Source: Chrysomallon squamiferum
Lineage: Eukaryota > Mollusca > Gastropoda > Neomphalida > Peltospiridae
Length of the DNA stretch: 64,000 nt
Direction of reading: 5' to 3'
NCBI GenBank assembly: GCA_012295275.1
Contig: CM022672.1
Location: 9,485,404 to 9,549,403 of the forward strand
The notes under the pieces are model-generated. The model saw only the letters and a list, made by a program, of their open reading frames with translations, was not told where the DNA came from and searched no databases. Both the position numbers and the translations under genes were made by a program. Positions 25,379 through 37,709 of the stretch are shown piece after piece; the first letter of the stretch is position 1; each line of letters starts with the position of its first letter.

Positions 25379-25724
25379 TAAATAAAACCTTAATAAATAA
25401 ATTATTATTGACGGCACGACACTAAATTTTCTCCTAACCGTTATTCTCTGCTGAGACAACGAAAATAAAAAATCCATTTCGTTGAAAAAAGAAAATTACC
25501 AGAATGTCACAAAGTTACGTAGAAACAAAAATCATCAAATCAATTGTAAAGATTCTCAGGCATGCACAACAACAGCAACAAATTAGTTTTAGAGTTATAT
25601 TTTTACAACGTTGCTGACGTCGCAGAAATAGAATTAGTAATGATAACTGCTAAGTTCATTTTCTTCTTCTTTTTTTTTTCTTCTTTTTTTCTTTTTGTTT
25701 GTTATTGATCAGAAATAAAAATGA

Positions 25725-26040
25725 TGATGATGATGATTATAATGATTATTACAGAAAGTTAAAGACGACGACACCAATGATAAGAATGATAATAACAACA
25801 ACAGCTACAACAATAATAATAGTAATGATGATGGCAATGAGAAAAATAACAAAGCAATAACACCACAACAACAACTATGATGATGGCGATGATGTTGTTA
25901 ATGATGATGATGATGATAACTAATATAATAATAATAGTAGTAGTAGTAGTAGCAGGAGGAGGAGTAGAAGTAATCGATGATTATAAAGAAATTATTAAAA
26001 CAGTGACAGCAATACTAACATTACCGTCATCATCATCATT
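25725..26040. repeat. (GAT)n, (CAA)n, (TAG)n and (ATC)n trinucleotide blocks
   Basis: Short arrays of different triplets separated by degenerate sequence. Confidence 0.85.
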
Positions 26041-26324
26041 ATCACATTCATCTATCTGTTGGTATCAAGTAGGACAAAGTATCTTAAAGCGCAGCTGTTG
26101 TGGTCAAAAAAAAAAAAAAAAAAAGTTACTGTTAAATTTTGTATATCCCACCGTTTATTATTTTGTTTGTTACCGGTCACTAAAGTTTAATAATAATAAA
26201 GTATAATAGTTAAATATCACTCTTGTATAATGAACAGAAACTGATAATTACTTTCGTTTTGCCATATAATCAATTATATAAACTAAAGAACTGAACACTT
26301 GGTAATAATTTAAGAAATTCAGTT

Positions 26325-26426
26325 AGAGGAGGAGAAGGAGGAGGAGGAGGAGAAGAAGAAGAAGAAGAAGAAGAAGAAGAAGAAGAAGAAGAAGAAGAAG
26401 AAGAAGAAGAAGAAGAAGAAGAAGAA

Positions 26427-26478
<52 letters not shown>

Positions 26479-26496
26479 GAAGAAGAAAAAAGAAAG
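26325..26496. repeat. (GGA)n - (GAA)n - (GAAA)n purine tract
   Basis: About 170 bases of pure A/G on the + strand, GGA then GAA then GAAA units. Long homopurine GAA tracts can form triplex DNA. Confidence 0.95.
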
Positions 26497-26519
26497 TATA
26501 CGTGCATCGCCTCGCACTT

Positions 26520-27120
26520 GATACTATACTGTTGCTAGTAAGACATATATAAAATAGATCTAGGCCATTTGTTTCTACCTCGTGATCTTACTCTTAAGTT
26601 TAAATTTATTTTTCTCGACATTTCTAATCCATGTCAAGGAATGAAATAATCAGTCATTATTTATATGTTTGTCACCAGTGGGTACACATCAGAAATACTG
26701 GCATTCAGTAAAGCACGTCCGAAAATCTGCAAGAGATATTTATCTATCTAAATTAGAAATAGTTTGTAAAAGAAATCAATCGAATCGCGAAATCGTATTT
26801 AATCATTACACTATTGTCACTGGTGTCTAGATGTCTAGAAGCGAACACAGCATCCGTGACAGAAACCACTGGCTTTGTTAAGCGAATAGGATTAAGAAAT
26901 ACATTCAACGTGACAGGAACATTTATTATGTGGAACTAAAAAGGTTGACACCGGCAAAAGCAGACACATCTTGCAGTTTAAATCAATCTGACGCTAGAGC
27001 AAGGGAATCGCTCCTCCTCGTGTTATCAACGTCGGAAATTTATTTAGATTAATTCCGAGACGAAGTAGAACGACAGCGGGGAAAGACGAAGTATAGTTTG
27101 ATGATAACAACTGAATTTGT
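26520..27120. other. Repeat-poor island
   Basis: About 600 bases of unique sequence, more CpG-rich near 27000-27080. No frame or splice pattern suggests an exon. Candidate regulatory DNA only. Confidence 0.3.
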
Positions 27121-27169
27121 TTATTGAACTGTTCATTTTATAACTCGTTTTTATTACTATTTGAAAAAC

Positions 27170-27660
27170 AGAATAAAGAGCTTAAAGACAAAAATAGATG
27201 GAAGACTGAAAGAGATATAGATGGGAGGGACAGAAAGAAGGAATTAAAGGAATAAAAGAAAAATAGAAAGTAATTGAAAAAGAAATGAAAGAAAGAAAGA
27301 AAGAAAGCATGGAACGAATGAGAATGAAAGAAAAGATGAGAAAGAATAAAGAGAGAAAGCGTGAAAGGAAAGAATGAGAGGAAAAAGAAAAAAAGAAATG
27401 ACAGAAAACCGTCAAAAAGAAGAGAAAGAAAGAAAGAAAAAAAGAAATTCGTTAAGAAAGGAGTAAACTGGAAACAAAAAACTAAAAATGAAAAAAACAA
27501 AGAAAAATAAAGAAAGAAACGAGAGAAAAATAGTAAAAACAAAATCAAAACAAAAGACAGAAAGAAAGAAGTAAACTAAAATTTTAAAAAAGAAGAAAAA
27601 ACAAAAAAATAAAGAAAGAAGCGAGAGAAAAATAGTAAAAACAAAATGAAAACAAAAAAT
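27170..27660. repeat. Purine-rich (GAAA)n-derived region with a 102-bp-offset duplication
   Basis: Nearly 500 bases overwhelmingly A/G on the + strand. The segment AATAAAGAAAGAAACGAGAG at 27506 recurs with one change at 27608, each followed by AAAAATAGTAAAAACAAAAT. Confidence 0.88.
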
Positions 27661-27699
27661 AAAATAAAATATTATAAATTAAAATAAAACAAAAACAAA

Positions 27700-27704
27700 A
27701 ACAA

Positions 27705-27740
<36 letters not shown>

Positions 27741-27800
27741 ATAACAGTAATAATAATAATAATAATAATAACAATAATAATCATCATCATCATCATAATA
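27700..27800. repeat. (CAA)n - (TAA)n - (ATC)n arrays
   Basis: (CAA)n at about 27708-27740, (TAA)n at 27748-27780, (ATC)n to 27796. Confidence 0.93.
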
Positions 27801-28279
27801 CTGAGAGGAAGACGAAGAATAATTAGAAGACACGGCAGAAAATCACAGAGTCAGTAAAGGTTTAAACTGACGTCAATAAATATTTATAAGCAATTAATGT
27901 CACTCTCGGCTTTGACAGCCCATCAAACTAACACCAGTGATCAATGTGGTCTGCAGTCAGTTTAAACCTGTTTCAAAGAACAGACACGAAAAAACGAAGT
28001 TTCAATTCCAGTGTGTTACCCATTTAAAATCCGTTTGTCTTTCCGTCCCGTTGGTTCTGAAAGAGCAATTACATTTCTTCTACATTAGCAGTGTAAAAAA
28101 AGGTTAATAGTTGACACTGCTTAAGGCACAAACTGGCCTAGATTTGCGACGGTCGGGTCTATAAGTTCTAATCTAGATAACTGATCAAATGTTATTTAAA
28201 TATAGAAAAGACAAAACACACACACCATTGATTAGACGACTGAAAATTAGTTTTTATAACACGTTATTTGATAATCATT

Positions 28280-28520
28280 TTACCCGTATGTGTGTGTATT
28301 TGTATATGTATGTGTATGAGTGAGTGTATATGTTGTATTCATGCTGTACGTGCACGTGTTTGTATATGAGTGTGTATGTGTCTTATATGTATGTATGTGT
28401 AGGTATGTACGCATGCACGTGAATATGTGTATATATATTTGTATGTATGTGTGTATTTATGTTTGTTGTGTTCGTGTGTGTATGTGTTTGATTTGAGTTT
28501 GTGTGTGTGGATGTGGTAAT
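28280..28520. repeat. Degenerate (TG/TATG)n array
   Basis: TGTG, TATG and TACG variants over about 240 bases. Confidence 0.85.
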
Positions 28521-28598
28521 TTTGGTATACAACATAAATCATAGTATGTTAGATGATCAAACAGCACGTTTTTTTGTTTGTTTTTTTAATTAATTGGG

Positions 28599-28644
<46 letters not shown>

Positions 28645-28689
28645 TGTATTTTGTATTTTTTATTTTGTTTTGTTATTGTTATTGATGTT

Positions 28690-29690
28690 TGTTGTTTTTT
28701 TGACAAGTTATCGTAATGATTTACTTGGGCTAGTTTAATTTCATTATTTTATCTACGTAAAACAGTTGATTAAAATCTCTATAAAAGAAATATAGTTTAT
28801 TTGAGTTCAGACGATATAAGAACACTAAAGCTCGCTTCACTGTTGCTTTGAGTATTAAGAAATTCTCAAATCTTGATATTCTGTCTCTTATCTTGGTTAC
28901 TGTCACTGATAACTCGTCCAAAGCTTCCAATTATAAATTGTTTAAAAATACTACGCATTCGGGACATATTTCAACCTAACATATAAAATACTGGTGCCCG
29001 TTGTTACGTTTTAGCCTTTCAAATCATAATCTTCCTATTGAAACGGGAAGATGGAAAAATATGCCATTAAGAAATAGAATATGTCGAGTAGTTATTACTA
29101 TAACTTCGGAGATGAGTTTCTTTATTTACATGTATGTTTTTTAAGAATCAAAGGAATGGTTACCTACCATTTTTCTGTCAATCTAAACAGAGGATTCATA
29201 AGTTTTATAATTATTTAACTCTTAAAAAGCTGGTGTCCTTAGAAAACTTTCTATTTTATATAATCTAAACATGAATTTTTTTTCAAATCCTCTCGCTGAT
29301 GTAGTGACATATTGTATATATATTATTATTTTGTACATTATTGTAAATCCATCATCTTGTCTAACTTGTTATAATTGTTACAGTTATATAAAATTTTGTA
29401 TGAAACTATCCTCATGTGCTGTAGACTGCGGCCTGACTGCGACTAAAGTTCAGTTCAGGCAGTTTACTCACTGTAATCACATTAGACTCTCTCAGCTTTA
29501 AAGCTGATTACATAATTGTTGGTTCAAAGAGATATTGATCGTGCATTTGAATTTGAAGAAGAAGAAGATAATGGAGAAACAAATAATGAAATAAAAAAGT
29601 TAGAAAAAAGGAGGAAAGAAAGAAACAAACAAACAAAGAAAAAATATTTCAAATAAAGCAGATGAATGTTAAGACTTCTAACATATATAT
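28690..29690. other. Spacer without a recognised gene
   Basis: Unique AT-rich sequence. Open frames of 60-76 codons are present but carry no motif. Confidence 0.5.
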
Positions 29691-29709
29691 CCACCACCGA
29701 CCCACCCAC

Positions 29710-29760
29710 TCACACTCAAACACACACACATACACACACCCACACACACACACAGACGAC

Positions 29761-29818
<58 letters not shown>

Positions 29819-29848
29819 TCACTCACACACACACACACACACACACAG
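29710..29848. repeat. (CA)n microsatellite
   Basis: CA units with short AT and CACT interruptions. Confidence 0.96.
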
Positions 29849-30089
29849 TGGGCAATACAGTCACCGTCCTTTGAGCCTTCTTATAACCGAACAGTCTTTA
29901 TTATTCATAATATAAAATAAACTTCTGATTTCTGGAAACAACATCCACCAAAAGTAAGTCGTCTGCTCGTGAAGTTCTGGATTCTGTCCTCATCACTTAA
30001 GCCGTCGTCTTGATCCCTTTTAAACAACTTTCTTTCACTTACAGAAACGTCTTATTAAAAGTAACGTTTTCATCTAATTTACACCGTCT

Positions 30090-30430
30090 ACGACAACAGT
30101 CTGGAAGAAGAAGTCGCAAAATTCACTTTATAATAAAACGTGTGTGATTTGCTGACTTTACAAGATGAAGAAGACTTTATGACACAATGGCCGTCTGCAG
30201 GCACACGAGACAGTTGTCAACGGCAGATGATGTGATGACTTAAGAAAATAATGGAGCTTCGCGACGCCGACGATGCTGTGGTAGACGTTCTTACATGACA
30301 CATTAATACGCTTTAGGGCCTGGGTTGAGCCGAGCTGTCATGCGCACAACGTTGACCCTGCATCATATCCGTTCGTCGTAATCCTCAGTCTGATTAGTTT
30401 ATTTGTTGTCAGCAGACAGACAAATTATTA
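30090..30430. promoter_or_regulatory. Repeat-poor CpG-containing island (possible enhancer)
   Basis: About 340 bases distinctly richer in G+C and CpG than their surroundings, with no splice-bounded frame. Regulatory role is inference from composition alone. Confidence 0.25.
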
Positions 30431-30749
30431 TGGCGTCGATAACAGAGACCAGACACGAAGAAAAAAAATAATAATAAAAATAAAATAAAATATAATTATA
30501 GTTTTTTAAAATGTATAAAATTAGTTATATATCTGTCATAAACATTAATTCAAAAGATTGAAAAAAAAAAAAAAAAAAAAAAAAAGATCATTACTATACT
30601 TTGCTGTATAATGTTCAAGGAATATGCATTGGAATTATTTTTGTTTGTTTGTTTGATTCCTTTCAATTGTTAATTTGTTGTCTCTGGCTGTTTCTTTATT
30701 TGTTTGTTTGTTTATTTACGGATTGTTCGTTATGGTTTGCTTTTTTGTT

Positions 30750-30783
<34 letters not shown>

Positions 30784-31227
30784 TCCTTTTTTTGTTCTTT
30801 TTTTTTAAGCTGATGATATTGTTATAATTATAATATTTTATTCATATTTAATTTTCTATTTTGTCGTGACCAAAATCCTTCTTTAAAAGCCTTAACAAAT
30901 TAAGAAATCAATTAAATTAATAAACAAACAGAATCACATTAGAACGCGGAATCGCGACTGTTTTATCCTGTTTGTAGGAACGTGAAATAAAATATCTCTT
31001 CCTGCTAGACAGAAAGAATCATTTTGGAACGATGCTTACCGGTTCCTTCTTCCGTGACGTTATTCTAAAGTCTGTGTTTTATAACTAATTGTCATTCTCC
31101 TTTGTTTTAGTTATTATAACCAGTACGTCTGACACCTAAAAGCCATTAATAATAAACTATGTTGAGATCAATCTGTTACTGATTTATTCAGTGTATCTAA
31201 TAAATCATTGTTAAAATAGTTTAAGTA

Positions 31228-31228
<1 letters not shown>

Positions 31229-31258
<30 letters not shown>

Positions 31259-31302
31259 AAGAAGAAGAAGAAGAAGAAGAAGAAGAAGAAGAAGAAGAAG
31301 AA
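31229..31302. repeat. (GAA)n microsatellite
   Basis: About 24 uninterrupted GAA units. Confidence 0.97.
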
Positions 31303-31528
31303 TGCTATGAAAGGCGTTTATCCAAGGAGATAGATGACGTAAGTGTTCGCTTAGCAATGTCTAATTTTTAGAAAACATCTTCCTGCCTTATTTCTGTTTT
31401 AGCCTGCAGTGAATCGTTTCTTAATTATAAACTGTTCCTTTTTTGGTGATTTTAGAAGATTTATATGAGAGTTTTAAAATCCTTTAAATATTGATAGAAA
31501 GGTGAACGTACGAAAAAATCGTTTTCAG

Positions 31529-31540
31529 TAAAAAAAAAAG

Positions 31541-31571
<31 letters not shown>
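31529..31571. repeat. Poly(A) tract
   Basis: About 40 bases, one G interruption. Confidence 0.95.
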
Positions 31572-31574
<3 letters not shown>

Positions 31575-31844
31575 ATCATAGATATAATCAATACTAGAAC
31601 ATAAAAGTAATCGGGTAAAATAATTATGTGTGTTTGTGCGTGCAAACAGTTTTTATTTAGCTGGGGTTTTTTTGGGGGGGTTCTACTTGGGTCTTAGCTG
31701 CAACTCCTGACGTCTTAGAGTACCACCCATTACGACAGACAATGTGACTCGCTCAGGACATTGAACTTTGTTGGAAAAATCAGTAGCCGCAGGTTATCTT
31801 TGTTTGATGACTTATTTTGCTCATCTCGCGCACAGTGTTACATA

Positions 31845-31847
31845 TAC

Positions 31848-31884
<37 letters not shown>

Positions 31885-32057
31885 CACAGATTTATTATGA
31901 ATATACTCTCACACGTATGTGAATATAAGCTGTGTTGGTTAAGCTTATGGATTACATCAGTAAAGAAAAGAAAAAGATATATACGTATATCTGAGTGATT
32001 GATAGACAGAGAGACAAGTAAACAAAGAGAGAGAGATTAATGGATGGATGTATGAAT

Positions 32058-32099
<42 letters not shown>

Positions 32100-32100
32100 A
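31845..32100. repeat. (ACAT)n/(AT)n and (CA)n blocks
   Basis: ACAT then AT at 31845-31882, and (CA)n at 32058-32093, with unique sequence between. Confidence 0.93.
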
Positions 32101-32254
32101 AGAAACAAACATATGAGAGCACAAGAGAGCGAAAGAAAATACGTATAGGTGCATGTGTTAGTGTCTATGCGTGTTTCACAATAGGTCCATCTGTTGGAAA
32201 TACTTCCTCCTTTTCCTTTGACTGCTTTTCAGTTGTACCAGATCCTCCCGAACT

Positions 32255-32520
32255 CTTCTAATTACCAGCCACGTTACTTACTGTACGACCCACTGTTCGT
32301 CAGAACGTCGCATTAGCCACGTCGAGCTCTCAGTGTGCTGATGAACTTTGATTAGAGATCAACACATCCACTGCTGGCATCGCACACTGCTTCGTTCCTC
32401 GACATCCTGTCAAACGCACCGAAACCGGTGGAATTCACACGCAGAAGCGACGGGTCACGTGATCAAACTGGTAGAAGTTGAGGAAGGAACGCAGACGACA
32501 CTCCAGATGGGAGTTTTACT
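32255..32520. promoter_or_regulatory. CpG-containing unique island with E-box TCACGTGA
   Basis: GC-richer unique segment. TCACGTGA at 32455-32462 is an optimal bHLH-Zip (USF/MITF/TFE type) site. No coding support. Regulatory role is inference. Confidence 0.25.
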
Positions 32521-32572
32521 ATGAAGATGCGAATGGTTAAAATCAATACTTTTAGCATGATTTTGTTTCTTT

Positions 32573-32590
32573 AATTTTTTTTTTTTTTTT

Positions 32591-32630
<40 letters not shown>

Positions 32631-32632
32631 CT
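32573..32632. repeat. Poly(T) tract
   Basis: Two T runs separated by CC, about 60 bases in all. Confidence 0.95.
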
Positions 32633-32896
32633 CTGTTATTCTTTTTCCTTTATATTACAAAATCGGCCAACTCCCACGAAGTTTTAAAACTGAAGAGGAA
32701 ATAACTGCATTTAAATGATCTGTTACGCATTTTTCTAACAACTGGTTCTCTTCGACTCTTGAAAAACTGTCGTATGAAATTTGTTGTTTACTTCAAATAT
32801 AATAATATATACAATATTACACAAAGATTTTATCTTGAACTGTTATTTGTGTGAACAGTCCGAAACGAGTGGTAGCTCGCAACATTCATACCTAAT

Positions 32897-33151
32897 ACAC
32901 ACGCACACATACATAAATGTACATACACAAAACATACACAAAACATACATGCATAAATGTATACATACATAAGTGTTTACATACATGCAATAAATATATA
33001 CATACATCCATGCATACATACAGGCATACATGCCTACAGATACATATCTACCTACCTACCTACCTACATACATACATACATACGTAAATACTTACATACT
33101 TAGATACACACATTCATACATACATAGATTCACAGATAACTATATATTCTT

Positions 33152-33234
<83 letters not shown>
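32897..33234. repeat. (ACAT)n array followed by (CT)n
   Basis: ACAT-type units with TACC and CATG variants to about 33130, then 39 uninterrupted CT units at 33157-33234. Confidence 0.95.
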
Positions 33235-33235
<1 letters not shown>

Positions 33236-33689
33236 AGAAATAAAATAAAACTCTGAAACGACACTTCTCTATCATATTTACCTTCTGATATTTAATATGG
33301 AAAGCCACAAACACTGGCTGACGTAAACGTGCCTCCTATTACCTTCAAGCTATTTAGTGCAAGAGAAGGTTCAAATGGCATGCTTGCGGTTATTGACGGT
33401 TTTTACGACCGTGTTAGCTATCACTAAGTCTAAGATTTAATAAATAGCTTTTACAGTTTTATTCCTCGCTAGAGATTCTCTAATGTAACATTATTCACAG
33501 TGAACGTTCATATATGAGCCCATATAATATTATTTAAGGCCAATTTTGTTCGAAAGATTTCGGTTATTTCCGTAATTAAACGGAAATTTATTTCGAATTG
33601 GTATAAAAATAATTATTCTGTGGAGAATTAAAAAGTTTTTATTATTCTGAAAATTATTTTGTGGATTATATAGGTTGTAATTTCATATT

Positions 33690-33804
33690 CTGTAGTAGTA
33701 GTAGTAGTAGTAGTAGTAATAGTATCATCATCATTATTATTATCATCGTCATCATTACTACTACTATTATCATCAATATTACTATTATTATTTTTATCAC
33801 AGTT

Positions 33805-33847
<43 letters not shown>

Positions 33848-33895
33848 TTATCATATAATCATCATCATCATCTTATTATTATTTTTTTTTTTTTT
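33690..33895. repeat. (TAG)n, (ATC)n, (TTA)n block
   Basis: Clean (TAG)n at about 33692-33718, then mixed ATC/ATT units and a T tract. Confidence 0.9.
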
Positions 33896-33899
33896 TCTT

Positions 33900-34340
33900 C
33901 TTCAGAAATTAGGTAGGTTGTCCTGCAGTTAGGTAGAAAATACACAGACAGGTATGTCAGTCAGCAAAGTCAGGTAGAGAGATTATCGTCTGATTAATCA
34001 ACATTACCCTCGGATAAAATGTTCGCACAGGTGATACTAAAAACTTAACGTGCCAGCAAACGACCAGCGATCAACTGACTCCGCGTCCAGAGTGACTTGT
34101 GCTTTCCACACACACAGGACTCGTAATGGGCCATAAATCAAGACGTTTCTACGTGAACGTAAAGACCACAGTTTGAAGTCGTGTTTCAAGAAAGCAATTT
34201 GCACCTCGCCGGCTGATCAGCTGGCTTGTAGGTCGGGCAAAATGCTCGTTTGAGCACGGTGGAGATGAGACCCTGGGGAGAGATTGAAATAGTTGCACAT
34301 CCTGAACATCATTGCAAAGTCTTGTAAACAACATTGATTG
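33900..34340. other. Unique island
   Basis: About 440 bases of unique sequence with moderate CpG. A 61-codon frame on the - strand (34149-34334) shows nothing recognisable. Confidence 0.3.
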
Positions 34341-34549
34341 ATTTCTAGTGTTATAATCTTTTTTTTTTGTTTTCTTCTTTTTTTCTTTTTTTTTCTTTTT
34401 TTTTTACGTCATAGTTTGATGTTTTTTAATGTTCTTTGGTCGTTTTCCTTTTAGTTCCTGTTCCTCGTTATTATTTACAAACTAATCCGTCTTCTTTGTG
34501 GTTTTTCTAATAATTTTCTCTATTTAAATTTTTTTTTTCTTATGAACGT

Positions 34550-34760
34550 ACATTTGTATGTATTTTATAGGTATATGTTTTTATGTAATATATAATAAAT
34601 GTATATTTGAATATTTATGGATATATGTGCACGCATGTGTGTATTTTGTGTATATGTGTTTGTATGTCTGTATGTGTGTATACGTATTTACTTATGTATG
34701 TATGTATGTATGAGTTTATATGTTTATATTGTATGTGAATATGTGTAAACATATGTTCGT
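34550..34760. repeat. Degenerate (TATG)n array
   Basis: TATG/TGTG variants with a clean (TATG) core at about 34695-34712. Confidence 0.82.
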
Positions 34761-35424
34761 GATTATTTTGATACGTCTTTTTTGTTGTTGTTTGTCTACT
34801 GAGTTTTGGTTTTATCATTTTTCTTTTCTCAGACAAAACTTAGAAGAAAATCCACCATCAAAAAAGCATCAAAGCGTTTTTCTTCATCAAATTCTTACGC
34901 AGATCGATTAATATTTATTTCATTCTCAAGATTTCATTTCTCCTTCATCCAGTTTCAATCAAAAACGAATGGAATGAGGAAGAAAAAAAAACTAACTGGA
35001 GATCATGGTTAGGATAATTAAATGCTATCAGTTTTCAAGACTCAAAGTTCTGCTGACAAAGATGTGCTTGTTAGAAGAACCCCAGTGTGCTGGTTGATGT
35101 GTTTGACATCTGCGACGTATCGAATGTTCGAGAGAAAAAGTCAAAAGAGAAAAAAAATAACCCGAAATTTGTTTTGCCTTTTTCTTTCAGAAATTATCCA
35201 TTATCGGAAAAAAAAGAAGAAAAAAAACACACGAAGAAGAAAAATGAGGTTGGAGATCGTTTGTTTTAAAATGATATCGACGGAACCCAGTGAAATACCA
35301 CAACGATGCCATCTTTTTGATAATAAATGAATAATTTTAATCTGTATTGTCTTCTTTAGTTATTTTCTTTTTTAAGTCGAATATTTCCGATTAAAAATAT
35401 CAGTCATTTTTGATAATGTTAATA

Positions 35425-35800
35425 TTGTTGTGGTTATTGTTGTTATACTGGTATAACAGTGGTGATGGTTATGCTGGTGATGATTGTATCAATAGTAGTA
35501 GTTGTTGCAGTAGTAGTAGTTGTAGTAGTAGCAGCAGCAGCAGTAGCGGTAGTAGTAGTAATAGTAAAACAGGAGTTACAGTAATAGCGGTGATAATAGT
35601 CGTAAAGTGGTAGTTATGGTAGCAGTAGTAGTAATAGCGGTGGAAATGGTAGAAAAGTGATATTGATAATACTGACAGTTTTAGTGTTGGTAGTAGTTGT
35701 AGTACTAGTAGTAGTGACGGTATTAACTGATTTGTTAGCAACTATAACAGTAGCAGTGGTGATAGTAATAGAAGTAATAGTTGTGTTAATAGGTGTTTCA
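35425..35800. repeat. Degenerate (TAG/GTT/CAG)n region
   Basis: Period-3 units TAG, CAG, GTG and GTT over about 375 bases. Confidence 0.85.
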
Positions 35801-36429
35801 AGTATTTTATCTGGTTTTCTGATGCCGTATGCTACAAAACAGAATTCTGATATTATCTGCGTATAAAGAAATCATTAATTTATCTTTCTCACAATGGAAT
35901 GTCCTTGTTAAAGTATTGTATTTCAACATAGATATTCATTATTGATTTTTATTGCCGTATCAGTGGTAATGCCATTGTATTATTCATTCCTATGGAAAAC
36001 AGAAGAGTTTAGAACAAAAACAACAACAGTTTGTATAACAATACAAAGAATACAGAAACAAAAGTAATAATCAGTACAAAACGCAAATAACGCACAGAAA
36101 CAAACAAAATCCACATAAGTGGTAATAATAATCATAATAATAATAATAATAATAAAGTGAAAATACTGAGAAGTTTTTTGCTACCAAAGGCTGAATAAAG
36201 GATCATAAATTGTCTGAACTTGTAATCTGAAATATTACCTCATTTTATATATCAAACATAGACTTAATAACCCTTTCTTAATACCAAACCCTGTTCGTTT
36301 CGCCGTTTCCTTAGCTGTTAAACAAACTAATACATCGAGCAGCAGTCGCCATATTTCTTACAGTTTTCTACTTCACCACTAACACACACGACCGCCCTCA
36401 ACCAGTTTCAGGAAGAAAAAAATAATTAT

Positions 36430-36790
36430 ATTTAAGCAAATCGCAGGCGCGAAAGGACGTTATTGTTTTCGGTAAATCAAACAATCTCGTCTGTGACGAT
36501 ATATTGCGAGATTTGTACCCCAATTGATGATGTAGATCGCAAATTGGCTGCTTCTTCGCGAAGGATGGACACTTACAGTTCTTGATTGGAAGACATTAGG
36601 AAATTTGTGCAAAAGTCAATTATTATGTGTCCGTGACCAACTCGTTCGGCTCAGTCGCTATTCTGCGCTTGGGCCGGGCTGTACGTCACGTGATGCGGTT
36701 CCAGCGTACTTCGCGGGAACAGGTTCACTACCAGGATGTAAGAAGACAGCCGATAACGAGATGAATTGATAGTAAATGATCTGTGACGTA
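36430..36790. promoter_or_regulatory. CpG-containing unique island with TACGTCACGTGA
   Basis: The most GC- and CpG-rich unique segment of the 48-kb gap. It holds GTACGTCACGTGATG (36681-36695), an overlapping CRE-like and E-box site, and several CGCGAA/GCGAA strings. It looks more like a promoter or enhancer than its surroundings; no exon could be defined. Confidence 0.3.
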
Positions 36791-36834
36791 TGGGCAATAA
36801 ATCTTAGCTTTTTGAAAGCTTGTATTTTTTGAAA

Positions 36835-37135
36835 GAGGTGATTATTTTTTTTTATTTTTTTATTTTTTTTATTTACTTTATATTTGTTATTTATTTATTT
36901 ATTATTATTTTTTTTTTTTTTGTAAGACGTTTTTGTTTGTTTTTGTGTATGTCTGTGTCTGTTTTATCTTTTTTATTATTATTATTAATGGGGAACATGT
37001 GATAATTTTATTATGTTTATTTTATTATTATTTGGTTATTTTATTTATCTCTTTATGTTTATTTTATTATTATTTGGTTATTTTATTTATCTCTTTATTT
37101 ATTTTTTTTTTTTTTTTTAATTATTATTATTATTT
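36835..37135. repeat. T-rich region with a 42-bp tandem duplication
   Basis: Copies at 37012-37053 and 37054-37095 share TATGTTTATTTTATTATTAT and TTGGTTATTTTATTTATCTC. T tracts flank them. Confidence 0.88.
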
Positions 37136-37494
37136 TACTTTTGTTTTGCTCTATACTTTTGCTATACATTTTTAGTAATGCATACCTGAAACAGCTTCAA
37201 AACAGCGCATAAATAATACACATGATAGTTTTGATATTCGTAATTTATATTCCTGATAAATTATTCAGATGAGTTCTATGCTGGAAACTGTAGTTGAAAA
37301 ACCACCGGCAACGGCTGAGGGAAAACAACACAGGTTTCTTAGATACGATAGACAAATATACCGACATAATATTTATAATGTTACAAATAAATCTATAATT
37401 AAACATATATCTGAATAGCTAGTTATGTCTACTACTGCGATTTCTTCTGATATTACTCGTTATTTTTAATATTATCATCCTGTCACTAGTATCA

Positions 37495-37619
37495 TTACCC
37501 ACATTACTGCTACTACAACCACCACTACTACTGCCAACCAGGCTACAACTTCTACGATTACGACTACTCTACAACAGTTGTTATTACTTCCATTTTATTG
37601 CTACTAGTTGTACTACTGA

Positions 37620-37692
<73 letters not shown>

Positions 37693-37705
37693 TTTTTATA
37701 TTGTC
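37495..37705. repeat. Degenerate (CTA/CCA)n then (CTA)n - (TTA)n array
   Basis: Clean CTA at about 37620-37650, then TTA to about 37690. Confidence 0.92.
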
Positions 37706-37709
37706 ATTG

